From NCBI GenBank assembly GCA_963811055.1, contig CAWEPQ010000019.1, forward strand, positions 248,001 through 312,000: a DNA stretch of 64,000 bases. The letters are read 5' to 3'. Under the pieces are notes generated by a model. It had not been told where the DNA came from. It made no database searches and was given only the letters and a program-made list of their open reading frames with translations. The position numbers and the translations under genes were made by a program. Each line of letters begins with the position of its first letter. The stretch's first letter is position 1. This document shows, piece after piece, positions 16,762 through 25,036 of this stretch. This DNA is from JACVRW01 sp963811055. GTDB taxonomy: Bacteria > Actinomycetota > Thermoleophilia > Solirubrobacterales > Thermoleophilaceae.

Positions 16762-17298
16762 TTGGAGGCGTCAGCCGACAAGCAGCGACTCGACCGGGAC
16801 TTCACGGAGCTCTATCGCGCCCATCTGCGCGATGTCTACAGCTACGCCTACTACCGGATCGGCAACCACCACGACGCCGAGGACCTGACCGAGCAGACGT
16901 TCCTTCAGGCCTACCGGCACTTCGACCGTGCGCAGCGCGAGTCGAACGGGAGGCCGCTGCGGCCGTGGCTGATCCGCATCGCGCACAACCTCGCGGCCAA
17001 CTACTACCGCGACCGCTCGCGCCGCCCGATGACCCAGCTCGAGGATGCCGCGGTGCTCACCGCGCCGCACGACACCGAGACGGTGGTGGAGGGCCGCGAG
17101 CAGGTCAAGCACGTGCTCGAGGGCGTTGCGCACCTGCCGGACGACCGGCGCGAGGCGCTGATCATGCGCTTCGCGCTCGGCATGGACAACCGGGAGATCG
17201 CGGGTGCGCTCGACCGCTCCGAGGGCGCCACCAAGGTGTTGATCCATCGAGCCATCAAGCAGCTCGAGCAACGGCTTCAGGAGGACGGGCATGAGTAA
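16762..17298 (+). CDS. ECF-type RNA polymerase sigma factor (module 1)
   Basis: Group 4 sigma factor. Region 2 spans about residues 12-80 (F-T-E-L-Y-R-A-H...D-A-E-D-L-T-E-Q-T-F-L-Q-A-Y) and region 4 about 115-170 (L-P-D-D-R-R-E-A-L...N-R-E-I-A-G-A-L). Starting at the TTG 16762 gives 178 residues; other starts are poor. It overlaps the following small gene by 8 nt, suggesting that the product of that gene controls it. Confidence 0.88.
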   Translation: MEASADKQRLDRDFTELYRAHLRDVYSYAYYRIGNHHDAEDLTEQTFLQAYRHFDRAQRESNGRPLRPWLIRIAHNLAANYYRDRSRRPMTQLEDAAVLTAPHDTETVVEGREQVKHVLEGVAHLPDDRREALIMRFALGMDNREIAGALDRSEGATKVLIHRAIKQLEQRLQEDGHE

Positions 17299-17626
17299 CG
17301 GCGAGCGACTGGAGCACCTGCTGCGCTCGGCGCTCGTGCCGGTGGACCCGCCGGAGGCGCTGAGCGACAGGCTGGAGCGCGCGCTGTCCGGGCTCACCGA
17401 GGCCGCCGCCGAGGAGCTGGCCGACCTGGATCCGGCCGCCATGCGCGACCCGCGCAACTGGGGACGGCCCGCGGCCGCCGTCGTGGTGGGCAGCATGGCC
17501 GGCGGTGCGCTCGTGCTCGTGCGCGCCCGCCAGCGCCAGCGCAAGCGCGAGGCAAGCGGCCTGAAGGCGCTCGAGAAGAGCGTTCGCGAGGCGGCCGTGG
17601 ACCTCGAGCGCCGCCTGCGCCGCTAA
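17291..17626 (+). CDS. Small single-pass membrane protein, candidate regulator of the upstream ECF sigma
   Basis: 111 residues with an acidic N-terminal helical part (L-E-H-L-L-R-S-A-L), one likely membrane helix near residues 57-77 (A-A-A-V-V-V-G-S-M-A-G-G-A-L-V-L-V) and a basic C-terminal helix. No zinc-binding HXXXCXXC motif is present, so it is not a classical zinc anti-sigma factor. Translational overlap with the sigma gene and the cytosolic N-terminus/TM/short tail layout make an anti-sigma role plausible but inferred only. Confidence 0.65.
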   Translation: MSNGERLEHLLRSALVPVDPPEALSDRLERALSGLTEAAAEELADLDPAAMRDPRNWGRPAAAVVVGSMAGGALVLVRARQRQRKREASGLKALEKSVREAAVDLERRLRR

Positions 17627-17636
17627 GAGGCGTACC

Positions 17637-17657
17637 GCCCCTGATCCACGCAGGGGC
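17637..17657 (+). terminator. Terminator hairpin between the two ECF modules
   Basis: Perfect stem GCCCCTG / CAGGGGC with a seven-base loop, just after the stop at 17626 and 24 nt before the next sigma gene. It lacks a U-tract but is well placed to separate the two modules. Confidence 0.55.
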
Positions 17658-17680
17658 CTTCAGCGTAGGAAGATCACGTT

Positions 17681-18268
17681 GTGAGCTCCGACATCCGAAA
17701 TCTCGCGGACGAGGAGGTCATGCAGCTGGTGCAGGGAGGGAGTCCGCGCGCCTTCGAGTTGATGTACGACAGGCATGGGGGTGCCGCGTTCTCGCTCGCC
17801 TATCGAATGGTGGGTAACAAGGTGACGGCGGAGGACATCACGCAGGAGGCTTTCCTCTCGATTTGGCGCAGCCGCCTGCGCTACGACCAAGCGCGCGGCA
17901 GCGTCCGCACGTGGGTGCTCGGCATCGTCCACAACCGGGCGATCGACGCGCTGCGGCGGGGCACGGTCCACGAGCGCCGGCGCGAGACCCTGGACGGGGT
18001 GGAGGAGCGCCACGAGGCGAAGGAGCGGACCGACGTGGAGGCCGCCCGGCGCGAGGAGGCGCGAAGCGTCCACAGCGCCCTCGACGAGCTTCCCGAAGAG
18101 CAGCGGCGGACGATCGAGCTGGCCTACTTCGGCGGCTTCAGCCACAGCCAGATAGCCGAGATGCTCGGCATGCCGCTCGGCACGGTCAAGGGCCGCATGC
18201 GGCTGGGGCTCGAGAAGATGCGCGTGCAGCTCTCCGACATCGGCCTCAGCCCGGGGGAGCTGGTATGA
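17681..18268 (+). CDS. ECF-type sigma factor, SigK-like (module 2)
   Basis: 195-residue group 4 sigma. Region 2 shows A-F-E-L-M-Y-D-R-H...D-I-T-Q-E-A-F-L-S-I-W-R; region 4 shows L-P-E-E-Q-R-R-T-I-E-L-A-Y-F-G-G-F-S-H-S-Q-I-A, the usual SigK/SigL-type signature. Translation starts at GTG 17681. Its stop overlaps the ATG of an RskA-type anti-sigma gene (ATGA), the standard sigma/anti-sigma coupling. Confidence 0.92.
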   Translation: MSSDIRNLADEEVMQLVQGGSPRAFELMYDRHGGAAFSLAYRMVGNKVTAEDITQEAFLSIWRSRLRYDQARGSVRTWVLGIVHNRAIDALRRGTVHERRRETLDGVEERHEAKERTDVEAARREEARSVHSALDELPEEQRRTIELAYFGGFSHSQIAEMLGMPLGTVKGRMRLGLEKMRVQLSDIGLSPGELV

Positions 18269-18975
18269 CCGGCCCGGACCACGCACGCTTCCGCGAGGAC
18301 CCGGCGGCCTTCTTGCTCGGCGCCCTGGCCGACGGCGAGCAGCGCGCCTTCGAAGTTCACATGGAGCAGTGCCCCGACTGCCGCGACGAGGTCGAGCGCC
18401 TTCGCCCGGCGGCCGACGCGCTGCCGCGCTCGGTCGAGCAGATAGCGGCGCCCGACCGGCTCAAGTCGGCGCTGATGGACGTGGTCGAGAGCGAGGGGCG
18501 CGAGGCCCCGGCGCAGCGCGCCCGGCGCCGCCGCCTGCGCGACCTGCTTCCCGGCCCGGCGCTGCGGCCCGCGCTTGCCGGCGGCCTGCTCGTGCTGGCT
18601 CTGGTGGCCGGCTATGGCGTCGCTCAGCTCAGCTCGGATCAGGATCAGGATCAGCGCACCATCGCCGCCAAGGTGGACGACACACGGGTGCCGATGGCCA
18701 GCGCCGAGCTTCGCATCGAGGGCGACGGCGAGGACGGCGCGGTACTGAGCGCCGACGGGTTGGCGGACCTCGGCGGGCAGCGCGTGTACCAGGCCTGGGT
18801 GCTGCGCGGCGACAAGGTCGCGCCCGCGCCGACGTTCCTCGCCGACACGGACGGCAGTGGATCGGTCACGGTGCCGGAGGACCTGAGCGGGGCGGACGCC
18901 GTGCTGGTGACACGCGAGCCACGCGGCGGCGCACGGGTGCCCAGCGAGAACCCCATCCTCCGGGTAGACCTCTAG
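18265..18975 (+). CDS. RskA-family anti-sigma factor
   Basis: Membrane anti-sigma protein expected to hold the upstream ECF sigma. The N-terminal zinc-finger anti-sigma domain has H-M-E-Q-C-P-D-C (HXXXCXXC). One membrane helix lies around residues 100-120 (A-G-G-L-L-V-L-A-L-V-A-G-Y), and the extracellular C-terminal part is an RskA domain with Y-Q-A-W-V-L-R-G-D. The ATG at 18265 gives 236 residues. In mycobacteria the related RskA/SigK pair responds to redox through proteolysis; the rhomboid protease next door makes regulated proteolysis worth considering, though no link is proven. Confidence 0.9.
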   Translation: MTGPDHARFREDPAAFLLGALADGEQRAFEVHMEQCPDCRDEVERLRPAADALPRSVEQIAAPDRLKSALMDVVESEGREAPAQRARRRRLRDLLPGPALRPALAGGLLVLALVAGYGVAQLSSDQDQDQRTIAAKVDDTRVPMASAELRIEGDGEDGAVLSADGLADLGGQRVYQAWVLRGDKVAPAPTFLADTDGSGSVTVPEDLSGADAVLVTREPRGGARVPSENPILRVDL

Positions 18976-18997
18976 CGCCCCCACTAGGCTGCGCCGG

Positions 18998-19816
18998 GTG
19001 GAGGCCTGCTACCGCCATCCGAATCGCGAGACCGGGGTGCACTGCTCGAACTGCGGGCGCCCGATCTGCCCCGACTGCATGACCACCACGCCGGTCGGGA
19101 TGCGCTGTCCCGAGTGCGCGCGCCAACGAACTCGTACGCGGACGGTCAGGAGCGGGACGGATGAGCCCACGCTGACCTACATCCTGATCGGCATCAACGT
19201 GGCGGTGGCGCTCGGAGCGCTGCTCGGCGGAGCCAGCGCCACGGGCGGCGGGATCGGCGGCAGCTCCCTGCTTCAGGACGGCGCCGTATCGCGACCCGAG
19301 ATCGCCGATGGGGAGTACTGGCGGCTGATCACCTCGGGCTTCCTGCACGCGGGTTTCTTCCACCTCCTCTTCAACATGCTCTCGCTCTACATCCTCGGTG
19401 GTCTGCTCGAGCCGGCGGTCGGGCGGCTGCGCTTCGGAATCATCTACTTCGTGTCGCTGCTCGCCGGTTCGTTCGGCGCGCTGCTGCTCGAGCCCACCTC
19501 GCCGACCGTGGGCGCCTCGGGCGCCATCTTCGGGCTCATGGGAGCCACCGCGGTGGTCATGCGCAGCCGCGGTATGAGCGTGATGGAGAGCGGGCTCGGC
19601 ATCTGGATCGTGCTGAACCTCGTGATCACGTTCAGCGTGCCGAACATCTCGATCGGCGGGCACATCGGCGGCCTGCTGGGCGGCGGCCTGGCGGCGATCG
19701 TGATGTTCGAGCTGGGCGACCGCGTGCGCCTGCCGGAGGCTGTGCTCGCGCTGGTGTGCGCGGGAATCGGGGTCGCGGCGGTGGTGGGCGCGATCGCCGT
19801 GTCTTCGAGCGCCTGA
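18998..19816 (+). CDS. Rhomboid family intramembrane serine protease with N-terminal zinc finger
   Basis: Six-helix membrane protease. The catalytic Ser is in G-A-S-G-A-I-F-G-L and the catalytic His in G-G-H-I-G-G-L-L-G-G; the H-A-G-F-F-H-L-L-F-N-M helix (the family H-x3/4-H-x2-N motif) is present. The first 45 residues carry a B-box-like zinc-binding pattern (C-Y-R-H, C-S-N-C, C-P-D-C, C-P-E-C), seen in actinobacterial rhomboids. It has 272 residues and starts with GTG. It lies 22 nt downstream of the anti-sigma gene in the same direction, so it may be in the same operon. Confidence 0.92.
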   Translation: MEACYRHPNRETGVHCSNCGRPICPDCMTTTPVGMRCPECARQRTRTRTVRSGTDEPTLTYILIGINVAVALGALLGGASATGGGIGGSSLLQDGAVSRPEIADGEYWRLITSGFLHAGFFHLLFNMLSLYILGGLLEPAVGRLRFGIIYFVSLLAGSFGALLLEPTSPTVGASGAIFGLMGATAVVMRSRGMSVMESGLGIWIVLNLVITFSVPNISIGGHIGGLLGGGLAAIVMFELGDRVRLPEAVLALVCAGIGVAAVVGAIAVSSSA

Positions 19817-19858
19817 GGTAGCTCGGGGGCACGGCTGGACCGTGCGAATCGGGCCACC

Positions 19859-19897
19859 GTGTCACCTGGCTACTGCAGTGCCACACCTAGATGACAC
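19859..19897. terminator. Imperfect dyad between convergent genes
   Basis: Outer arms GTGTCA (19859-19864) and TGACAC (19892-19897) enclose a partly paired interior (CCTGG with CCTAG-type pairing). It sits in the 170-bp spacer between the rhomboid and cobalamin-binding genes, which converge, so it may terminate both. No ORF or other signal was seen in the spacer. Confidence 0.35.
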
Positions 19898-19987
19898 AGT
19901 GCCTCGGATCGAGGTACAGGCGCTCACCCGAATGTGACGGGACGCCGACAGAACGGCTTCCCACCCAGCCGCTGTAAGCGCCAGCGC

Positions 19988-20896
19988 CTAGGCAGCCGCG
20001 GGCTGGCCGAGGTCGAGCTCGATCGAACGGCGCGAGTCGGGCGCCGGCACCAGGTCCGGGTGCAGCAGGTGACCGAGCAGCTCCACGCCGTCCACCAGGC
20101 GCGGGCCTGGCCGCGAGAAGTAGGCGGCGGCGTCCACGGCCACCACCCGCGCTCCGAGCGGGGCGAGCCGGTCGCGACTTCGCATGGTCTCGGCGGCCGC
20201 CTCCTCCGCGTACAGGCCGCACGGCATCGAGAGCACCACCTCCGGCGCCACTGCCTCCACCTCGGACCAATCCACCGTCCGCGAGCGCTCGCCCGGGAAG
20301 CCGAGCAGGTCGAGACCGCCGGCCGCCTCGATCATCTGCGGCACCCAGTGGCCCCCTACGTAGACCGGGTCGAGCCATTCGAGCGCCGCGGTGCGCGGGC
20401 GCGGCGCGTCCGCCACGGCGCGCTCCACCGCGTCGATCCGGGCCGAGGCCTCCTCCACCAGGCGCTCCCCGGCCTCCGGCACCCCGGCGGCCTCGGCCAG
20501 CCGCGGCACGTCGGCCAGGACCTCTCCGAGTGTGGACGGGTCGAGCGAGATCACGGTGGGCCGGGTGGGCAGCCGCTCGGCGATCGCGAGCACGTCGTCG
20601 TAGGACACGGCGCAGACCTCGCAGACCGCCTGGGTCACGATCAGGTCCGGCTGGAGCCGGTCGAGCGTCTCCACGTCGAGCTCGTACAGCGACTCGCCCT
20701 TCTCGGTGCGCTCGCGGACCGCGCGGTCGATCTCCGCCGCGGGAAGTCCGTCGGGGATCACGCTACGGGTGAGGTGCGGCAGTTGCTCCGCGCCGGGCGG
20801 GTAGTCACACTCGTGCGTCACACCGGCCACGGAGTCGCCGAGCCCAAGGGCGTAGAGCATCTCCGTGGCGGACGGAATCAGCGAAGCGACGACCAT
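19988..20896 (-). CDS. Cobalamin-binding protein, BtuF-like, without a signal peptide
   Basis: Substrate-binding-protein fold of the BtuF/helical-backbone type. The N-terminus reads S-L-I-P-S-A-T-E-M-L-Y-A-L-G-L and H-E-C-D-Y-P, hallmark of the cobalamin-binding group, and the A-V-C-E-V-C segment is also typical. No signal peptide or lipobox precedes it and no ABC permease or ATPase is adjacent, so this version may act in the cytosol or be a stand-alone vitamin B12 or corrinoid carrier. It has 302 residues. Its start is only 10 bp from that of the divergent pterin dehydratase gene. Confidence 0.8.
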   Translation of the reverse strand: MVVASLIPSATEMLYALGLGDSVAGVTHECDYPPGAEQLPHLTRSVIPDGLPAAEIDRAVRERTEKGESLYELDVETLDRLQPDLIVTQAVCEVCAVSYDDVLAIAERLPTRPTVISLDPSTLGEVLADVPRLAEAAGVPEAGERLVEEASARIDAVERAVADAPRPRTAALEWLDPVYVGGHWVPQMIEAAGGLDLLGFPGERSRTVDWSEVEAVAPEVVLSMPCGLYAEEAAAETMRSRDRLAPLGARVVAVDAAAYFSRPGPRLVDGVELLGHLLHPDLVPAPDSRRSIELDLGQPAAA

Positions 20897-20906
20897 GGAG
20901 ACGAGG

Positions 20907-21188
20907 ATGGCACGTCTGAATGACGAGGAGATCGGCCAGCGGCTGGAGCAACTCCAGGGCTGGGAGCGCGACGGCGACGCGATCCGGAAGACCTACGAGG
21001 GCGAGAACTTCATGTCGTCGGTGGACCTGGTCAACCGGCTCGCGCCGGCGGCCGAGGAGATGAACCACCATCCGGATCTGGAGATCTCCTGGAACAAGGT
21101 GACCGTCGAGCTGTCCACCCACTCGGAGGGGGGGCTTACGGAAAACGACTTCGAGCTCGCCGGCCGCATCGACGGCGTGGCCCGATAG
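20907..21188 (+). CDS. Pterin-4a-carbinolamine dehydratase
   Basis: Small enzyme recycling 4a-hydroxy-tetrahydropterin to the quinonoid dihydropterin. The active-site motif N-H-H-P-D is clear, followed by L-E-I-S-W-N-K-V-T-V-E-L-S-T-H, the family fold. The ATG at 20907 has GGAG at good distance and gives 93 residues; an in-frame ATG at 20895 would overlap the divergent btuF-like start. No aromatic amino-acid hydroxylase is present in the window, so it may serve other pterin reactions, as in many actinobacteria. Confidence 0.9.
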   Translation: MARLNDEEIGQRLEQLQGWERDGDAIRKTYEGENFMSSVDLVNRLAPAAEEMNHHPDLEISWNKVTVELSTHSEGGLTENDFELAGRIDGVAR

Positions 21189-21283
21189 TCCCCTGCTACC
21201 CTCGCCCCCTCGCCGATGAGCGACGACGAGCTCCCTCGAAGTAGCCGGCGCACGACCCCCTCCCGGGGTCTCGGCGCCCCCTC

Positions 21284-22666
21284 ATGACAGAATTCCTCTT
21301 CCTGGCCGGAGTGCTGATTCTGGTCGCCGCGAACGGGTTCTTCGTGGCGGCCGAGTTCGGTCTCGTCCGGGCGCGTCAGTCGCGGCTCGAGCAGATGCGC
21401 GACGAGGGCGTCCGCAGCGCCGCGCTCGCGCTCAAGCAGCTCGACCACATCGACGAGTACCTGTCCGCCTGTCAGCTCGGGATCACGATGGCCTCGCTCG
21501 GCATCGGCTTCCTCGGCGAGCCGGCCATCGCCGAGCTGCTGGAGGAGCCGCTCGGAGAGGTGGCGAGCCACGGCGTGGCCGTGGTCATAGCCATCTCGAT
21601 CGCGTACCTACTGACCACCGCGCTCCACATCACGTTCGGCGAGCAGGTGCCGAAGATCTACTCGATCGTGCACGCCGAGGCCACGGTGCGCCGCACCGCG
21701 CGGCCGCTCGAGTTCTTCAAGCGAAGCCTCTGGTTCCTGATCTGGCTGCTCAACTCGGCGTCCAACGCGGTCCTGCGCGTCATCGGGGTGGACCCGCGCG
21801 CGGAGTTCGACGAGGCCAGCTCCTCCGATGACCTCAAGCTGCTGATCGCCCAGAGCGCCCACGGCGGCAAGCTCGACCCGGGCGAGGCCGGGATGCTCTC
21901 GGGCGTCTTCCACCTGCACGAGCAGCAGGCGCGGCAGGTGATGACGCCGATCCCCGCCGTCGTGACGGTGGACGTGTCCGAGACCGTGGAGTCGGCGCTG
22001 CGCACGATGGTCGACTCCGGCCACACCCGGCTGGTGGTGACCGAGGACGGGAACACCGACCGCATCCGCGGGATCGTGCACGCGAACTCGCTCGTGCGGC
22101 TCCTGATGACCGAGGGCCCCAACTCTCCGATCGAGAGCGCGGTCAAGGACGCGCTGATCGTGCCGGAGACCAAGCCGCTCGACGATCTCCTGGCCGACCT
22201 CCAGCGCGAGCGCGCCTCGATGGCGGTGGTGGTGGACGAGTACGGCCGCACCGCGGGCATCGTCACGATCGAGGACATCATCGAAGAAGTGGTGGGCGAG
22301 ATCGCCGACGAGACCGACCCGGCGGTGGCCGGCATACGGCGGCTGGCCAACGGCGACTGGTGGGTCCGCGGTCACGTGCCGATCACCGACCTCAAGGACT
22401 ACGGGCTCGACCTCCCGGTGGACTCCGAGGCCTACAACTCGGTCGGCGGCTACGTGTTCGGCGAGCTGGGCCGCCTGCCCAAGCGCGGCGACATGGTCAA
22501 GACCAACGGCTACTCGATCCGCGTGGAGTCGGTTCGCGAGAACCGGATCGACGCCGTGCGCATCCGCGACCACCACGGCGAGGAGCGCGCGGACGCCGGT
22601 CCGCCGCGCCCCGTCGAGGAGGCGGCCGCCACCCCGCGCCGCGCGGAGCGCGCTCAGGACGACTGA
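21284..22666 (+). CDS. CNNM/CorC-type hemolysin-family membrane protein with CBS domains
   Basis: 460-residue membrane protein. An N-terminal DUF21/CNNM domain with about four helices (residues 1-140; A-N-G-F-F-V-A-A-E-F-G-L-V-R) is followed by two CBS domains (about 205-330; V-M-T-P-I-P, V-V-V-D-E-Y-G-R-T-A-G-I-V-T-I-E-D) and a CorC/HlyC domain. The family is linked to Mg2+ or Co2+ efflux and, in Staphylococcus (MpfA), to magnesium homeostasis. It is probably a magnesium-related exporter; the hemolysin name is historical. Confidence 0.9.
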   Translation: MTEFLFLAGVLILVAANGFFVAAEFGLVRARQSRLEQMRDEGVRSAALALKQLDHIDEYLSACQLGITMASLGIGFLGEPAIAELLEEPLGEVASHGVAVVIAISIAYLLTTALHITFGEQVPKIYSIVHAEATVRRTARPLEFFKRSLWFLIWLLNSASNAVLRVIGVDPRAEFDEASSSDDLKLLIAQSAHGGKLDPGEAGMLSGVFHLHEQQARQVMTPIPAVVTVDVSETVESALRTMVDSGHTRLVVTEDGNTDRIRGIVHANSLVRLLMTEGPNSPIESAVKDALIVPETKPLDDLLADLQRERASMAVVVDEYGRTAGIVTIEDIIEEVVGEIADETDPAVAGIRRLANGDWWVRGHVPITDLKDYGLDLPVDSEAYNSVGGYVFGELGRLPKRGDMVKTNGYSIRVESVRENRIDAVRIRDHHGEERADAGPPRPVEEAAATPRRAERAQDD

Positions 22667-22711
22667 CCGGCGGGCGCTGTCCGTCCGCCTCGCCCTCTAC
22701 GTTCGCGCGAT

Positions 22712-22987
22712 ATGTGGTGCGTCAAGCTGAGCGATTCGGAGCGTGACGCGTTGCGCTCGCTGATCAAGGAGCAGGTGGCCAAGGCGGGGGAGGACGAGGT
22801 CAGTCCCGCGCTGGAGGGTGCGCTCGAGGCACTCGAGCTCGCCCGCTGGGACGACCTCCCGGAGGCCACGCTGCCGTGGGACCGGGTGACGGAGCTCGCC
22901 GGCCAGCAGGGCATCGGCGAGGCCGACGTGGTCTGGGACCTCACGGCGGGCATGGCCACCGCCAGCAGCCGGCGCCCTCAGTCGTAG
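22712..22987 (+). CDS. Hypothetical protein, 91 residues
   Basis: Not recognised. It starts M-W-C-V-K-L-S-D-S-E-R-D-A-L-R-S-L-I-K-E-Q; the product is acidic and mostly helical, with no membrane segment or signal peptide. The ATG follows the CorC-type gene by 45 nt, and codon use is like its neighbours. Its 3' end overlaps the convergent hydroxyacyl-CoA dehydrogenase gene by 10 nt. Confidence 0.6.
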   Translation: MWCVKLSDSERDALRSLIKEQVAKAGEDEVSPALEGALEALELARWDDLPEATLPWDRVTELAGQQGIGEADVVWDLTAGMATASSRRPQS

Positions 22988-23739
22988 ACGAAGAAGCCCT
23001 CGCCCGCCTTGCGGCCGAGCTTGCCTTCCGCGATCAGCTCGCGAACGCGGTCCGGCACCTCCGCCCCTATCGACTCGCCGATGGCCGCCGACACGTCGAG
23101 GCCCACGAAGTCGAGCAGGGCGAGCGGGCCGAGCGGGTGTCCGGCGCCGAGCTTCATGCAGGTGTCCACGCCCTCGGCATCGAGGCCGCCGCGCTCGAGC
23201 AGCCGCACCGCGTCGAACAGGTAGGGAAACAGCAGGCGGTTGACCACGAAGCCGGCGGAGTCGGGCACCTCCACCGCGGTCTTCTCGAAGCGCCGGCAGA
23301 GGTCGCGGAAGAACTCACGGGTGGGCTCGGTGGCCTCGGGCGGAAAGCAGAGCTCCACCAGCTCCATCCTGTCCACCGGGTTGAACACGTGAAGGGCGGC
23401 GAAGCGGTCGGCGCGGCCGCTGGCCGCCGCCAGCGTGGCCACCGACAGCGAGGACGTGGTGCTCGCCAGCAGCGTGGCCTCCGGGAGCAGAGCGCCGAGG
23501 CGCCCGAGCAACTCGCTCTTGACCGCCTCGTCCTCGGTCACGGCCTCCACCACCACGTCGCATCCGGTCAGCTCGGCCAGGTCCGTGACCACTGAGGCCG
23601 ACTCGCCCACCTTCGCCTCGGCGCTCTCAGCCGAGGCCTCGCTGCGCGCCCAGACCACCACGTCGTGATGGTCCGCGGCGACCTTGGCAAGGCCACGGGC
23701 GATCGCTCCGCTCCCGACTATCCCGAACTTCTCAGGCAT
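22978..23739 (-). CDS. 3-hydroxyacyl-CoA (3-hydroxybutyryl-CoA) dehydrogenase
   Basis: NAD-dependent oxidation of 3-hydroxyacyl-CoA in beta-oxidation or butanoate metabolism. N-terminal Rossmann motif G-I-V-G-S-G-A-I-A-R-G; catalytic region H-V-F-N-P-V-D-R-M-E-L-V-E (family H-F-F-N-P); C-terminal domain motif A-G-F-V-V-N-R-L-L-F-P and L-G-P-L-A-L-L-D-F-V-G-L-D. 253 residues is short versus the usual 280-290, mainly in the Rossmann part. It is divergent from the thiolase gene across a 119-bp spacer that holds a TetR-type operator, which could control both. Confidence 0.88.
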   Translation of the reverse strand: MPEKFGIVGSGAIARGLAKVAADHHDVVVWARSEASAESAEAKVGESASVVTDLAELTGCDVVVEAVTEDEAVKSELLGRLGALLPEATLLASTTSSLSVATLAAASGRADRFAALHVFNPVDRMELVELCFPPEATEPTREFFRDLCRRFEKTAVEVPDSAGFVVNRLLFPYLFDAVRLLERGGLDAEGVDTCMKLGAGHPLGPLALLDFVGLDVSAAIGESIGAEVPDRVRELIAEGKLGRKAGEGFFVYD

Positions 23740-23799
23740 GGCTCAAACCGGCTCGGAGGCTGACCTGGAGGGCATTTGCGGGCGAAAAAGGATGTCTGG

Positions 23800-23815
23800 T
23801 TGACTGGACAGTCAA
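23800..23815. promoter_or_regulatory. TetR-type palindromic operator upstream of the thiolase gene
   Basis: TTGACTG-GA-CAGTCAA: perfect 7-bp arms around two bases, 44 bp before the thiolase start and 61 bp before the divergent dehydrogenase start. The same arms occur at 50606-50621. TTGACT may double as a -35 element. Confidence 0.75.
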
Positions 23816-23858
23816 TCGAGTACGCTTACCACAATCGACCGCGGAGGAAGAGGGTTTC

Positions 23859-25031
23859 ATGCAGAACGGGCACGGGCGTGAGGTAGTCATAGTCGATGCG
23901 GTGCGCACCCCGATCGGGCGCGGCCATCCGGAGAAGGGCTACTACAAGGACACCCACCCGAACGAGCTTCTCGGCAAGACTTTCACGGAAGTCATCGATC
24001 GCGCCGGGATCGATGCATCCGACGTCGAGGACGTCATCAGCGGCTGCGTCCAGCAGTACGGCGAGCAGATGTTCAACGTCGGCCGCAACGCCTGGCTCCA
24101 GGCCGGCCTTCCGATCGAGACTCCCGCCACCACCGTCGACCGCCAGTGCGGCTCGGCCCAGCAGGCCGTGAACTTCGCCGCGGCGCTGATCGCCTCGGGC
24201 GTGCACGACACCGTGATCGGCTCCGGCGTGGAGCACATGGGACACGTCCCGATGGGCGTGGGCTTCAAGTGGGTCGACGAGGTCGGCTCGCCCTGGCCCG
24301 AGGAGATGATGAACCGGTACAACCTCGTGCCGCAGGGCATCTCCGCCGAGATGATCGCCGACAAGTGGGAGATCCCGCGCTCCGAGCTCGACGAGATCGG
24401 CGTGCGCTCGCACCAGCTCGCGCACCAGGCCACCGAGGAGGGTCGCTTCGAGCGCGAGATCGTGCCCTTCCAGGTGAACGGCGACACCTACGTGACCGAT
24501 CAGGGCATCCGTCCCGAGACCAGCCTCGAGACGCTCTCGCAGCTGAAGCCGGCGTTCAAGCCGGACGGCAAGGTCACGGCCGGCAACGCCTCGCAGATCT
24601 CCGACGGCGCCGCGTCCGTGCTGCTCATGGCCCGCGAGAAGGCCGACGCCCTCGGGCTCAAGCCGCGCGCACGCATCGTGGACCAGACGACCGTGGGCGT
24701 GGATCCCGTGATCATGCTCACCGGCCCGATCCCGGCCACGAAGAAGCTCCTCGAGCGCAACGGCATGACGATGGACGACATCGACCTCGTGGAGGTCAAC
24801 GAGGCATTCGCGTCCGTCCTGGCCGCGTGGCGCCGCGAGCTGGAGCCCGACATGGACCGCGTGAACGTGAACGGCGGCGCGATCGCCCTCGGTCACCCGC
24901 TCGGATCCACGGGCGCGCGGCTGATCACCACGCTGCTGCACGAGCTCGAGCGCTCCGACAAGGAGACCGGCCTCGTGACGATGTGCTGCGGCGGCGGGCT
25001 CGGCACCGGCACGCTGATTCAGCGCGTTTAG
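23859..25031 (+). CDS. Acetyl-CoA acetyltransferase / 3-ketoacyl-CoA thiolase
   Basis: Degradative thiolase that cleaves 3-ketoacyl-CoA to acetyl-CoA. Nucleophile C97 is in D-R-Q-C-G-S-A-Q-Q; other active-site blocks are V-N-E-A-F-A, G-H-P-L-G-S-T-G-A-R and the second Cys in C-C-G-G-G-L-G-T-G. The 390 residues match. The D-R-Q-C-G-S and C-C-G-G-G-L-G-T-G variants are like actinobacterial FadA5-type enzymes acting on branched or steroid side chains, but substrate range is not readable. A palindromic operator lies upstream and a hairpin downstream, making it a single-gene unit. Confidence 0.93.
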   Translation: MQNGHGREVVIVDAVRTPIGRGHPEKGYYKDTHPNELLGKTFTEVIDRAGIDASDVEDVISGCVQQYGEQMFNVGRNAWLQAGLPIETPATTVDRQCGSAQQAVNFAAALIASGVHDTVIGSGVEHMGHVPMGVGFKWVDEVGSPWPEEMMNRYNLVPQGISAEMIADKWEIPRSELDEIGVRSHQLAHQATEEGRFEREIVPFQVNGDTYVTDQGIRPETSLETLSQLKPAFKPDGKVTAGNASQISDGAASVLLMAREKADALGLKPRARIVDQTTVGVDPVIMLTGPIPATKKLLERNGMTMDDIDLVEVNEAFASVLAAWRRELEPDMDRVNVNGGAIALGHPLGSTGARLITTLLHELERSDKETGLVTMCCGGGLGTGTLIQRV

Positions 25032-25036
25032 CCGAA

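Noticed and set aside
20897..20906. Possible cobalamin riboswitch for the BtuF-like gene
   Set aside because: Only 10 bp separate it from the divergent gene; no room for a riboswitch and no B12-box sequence seen.
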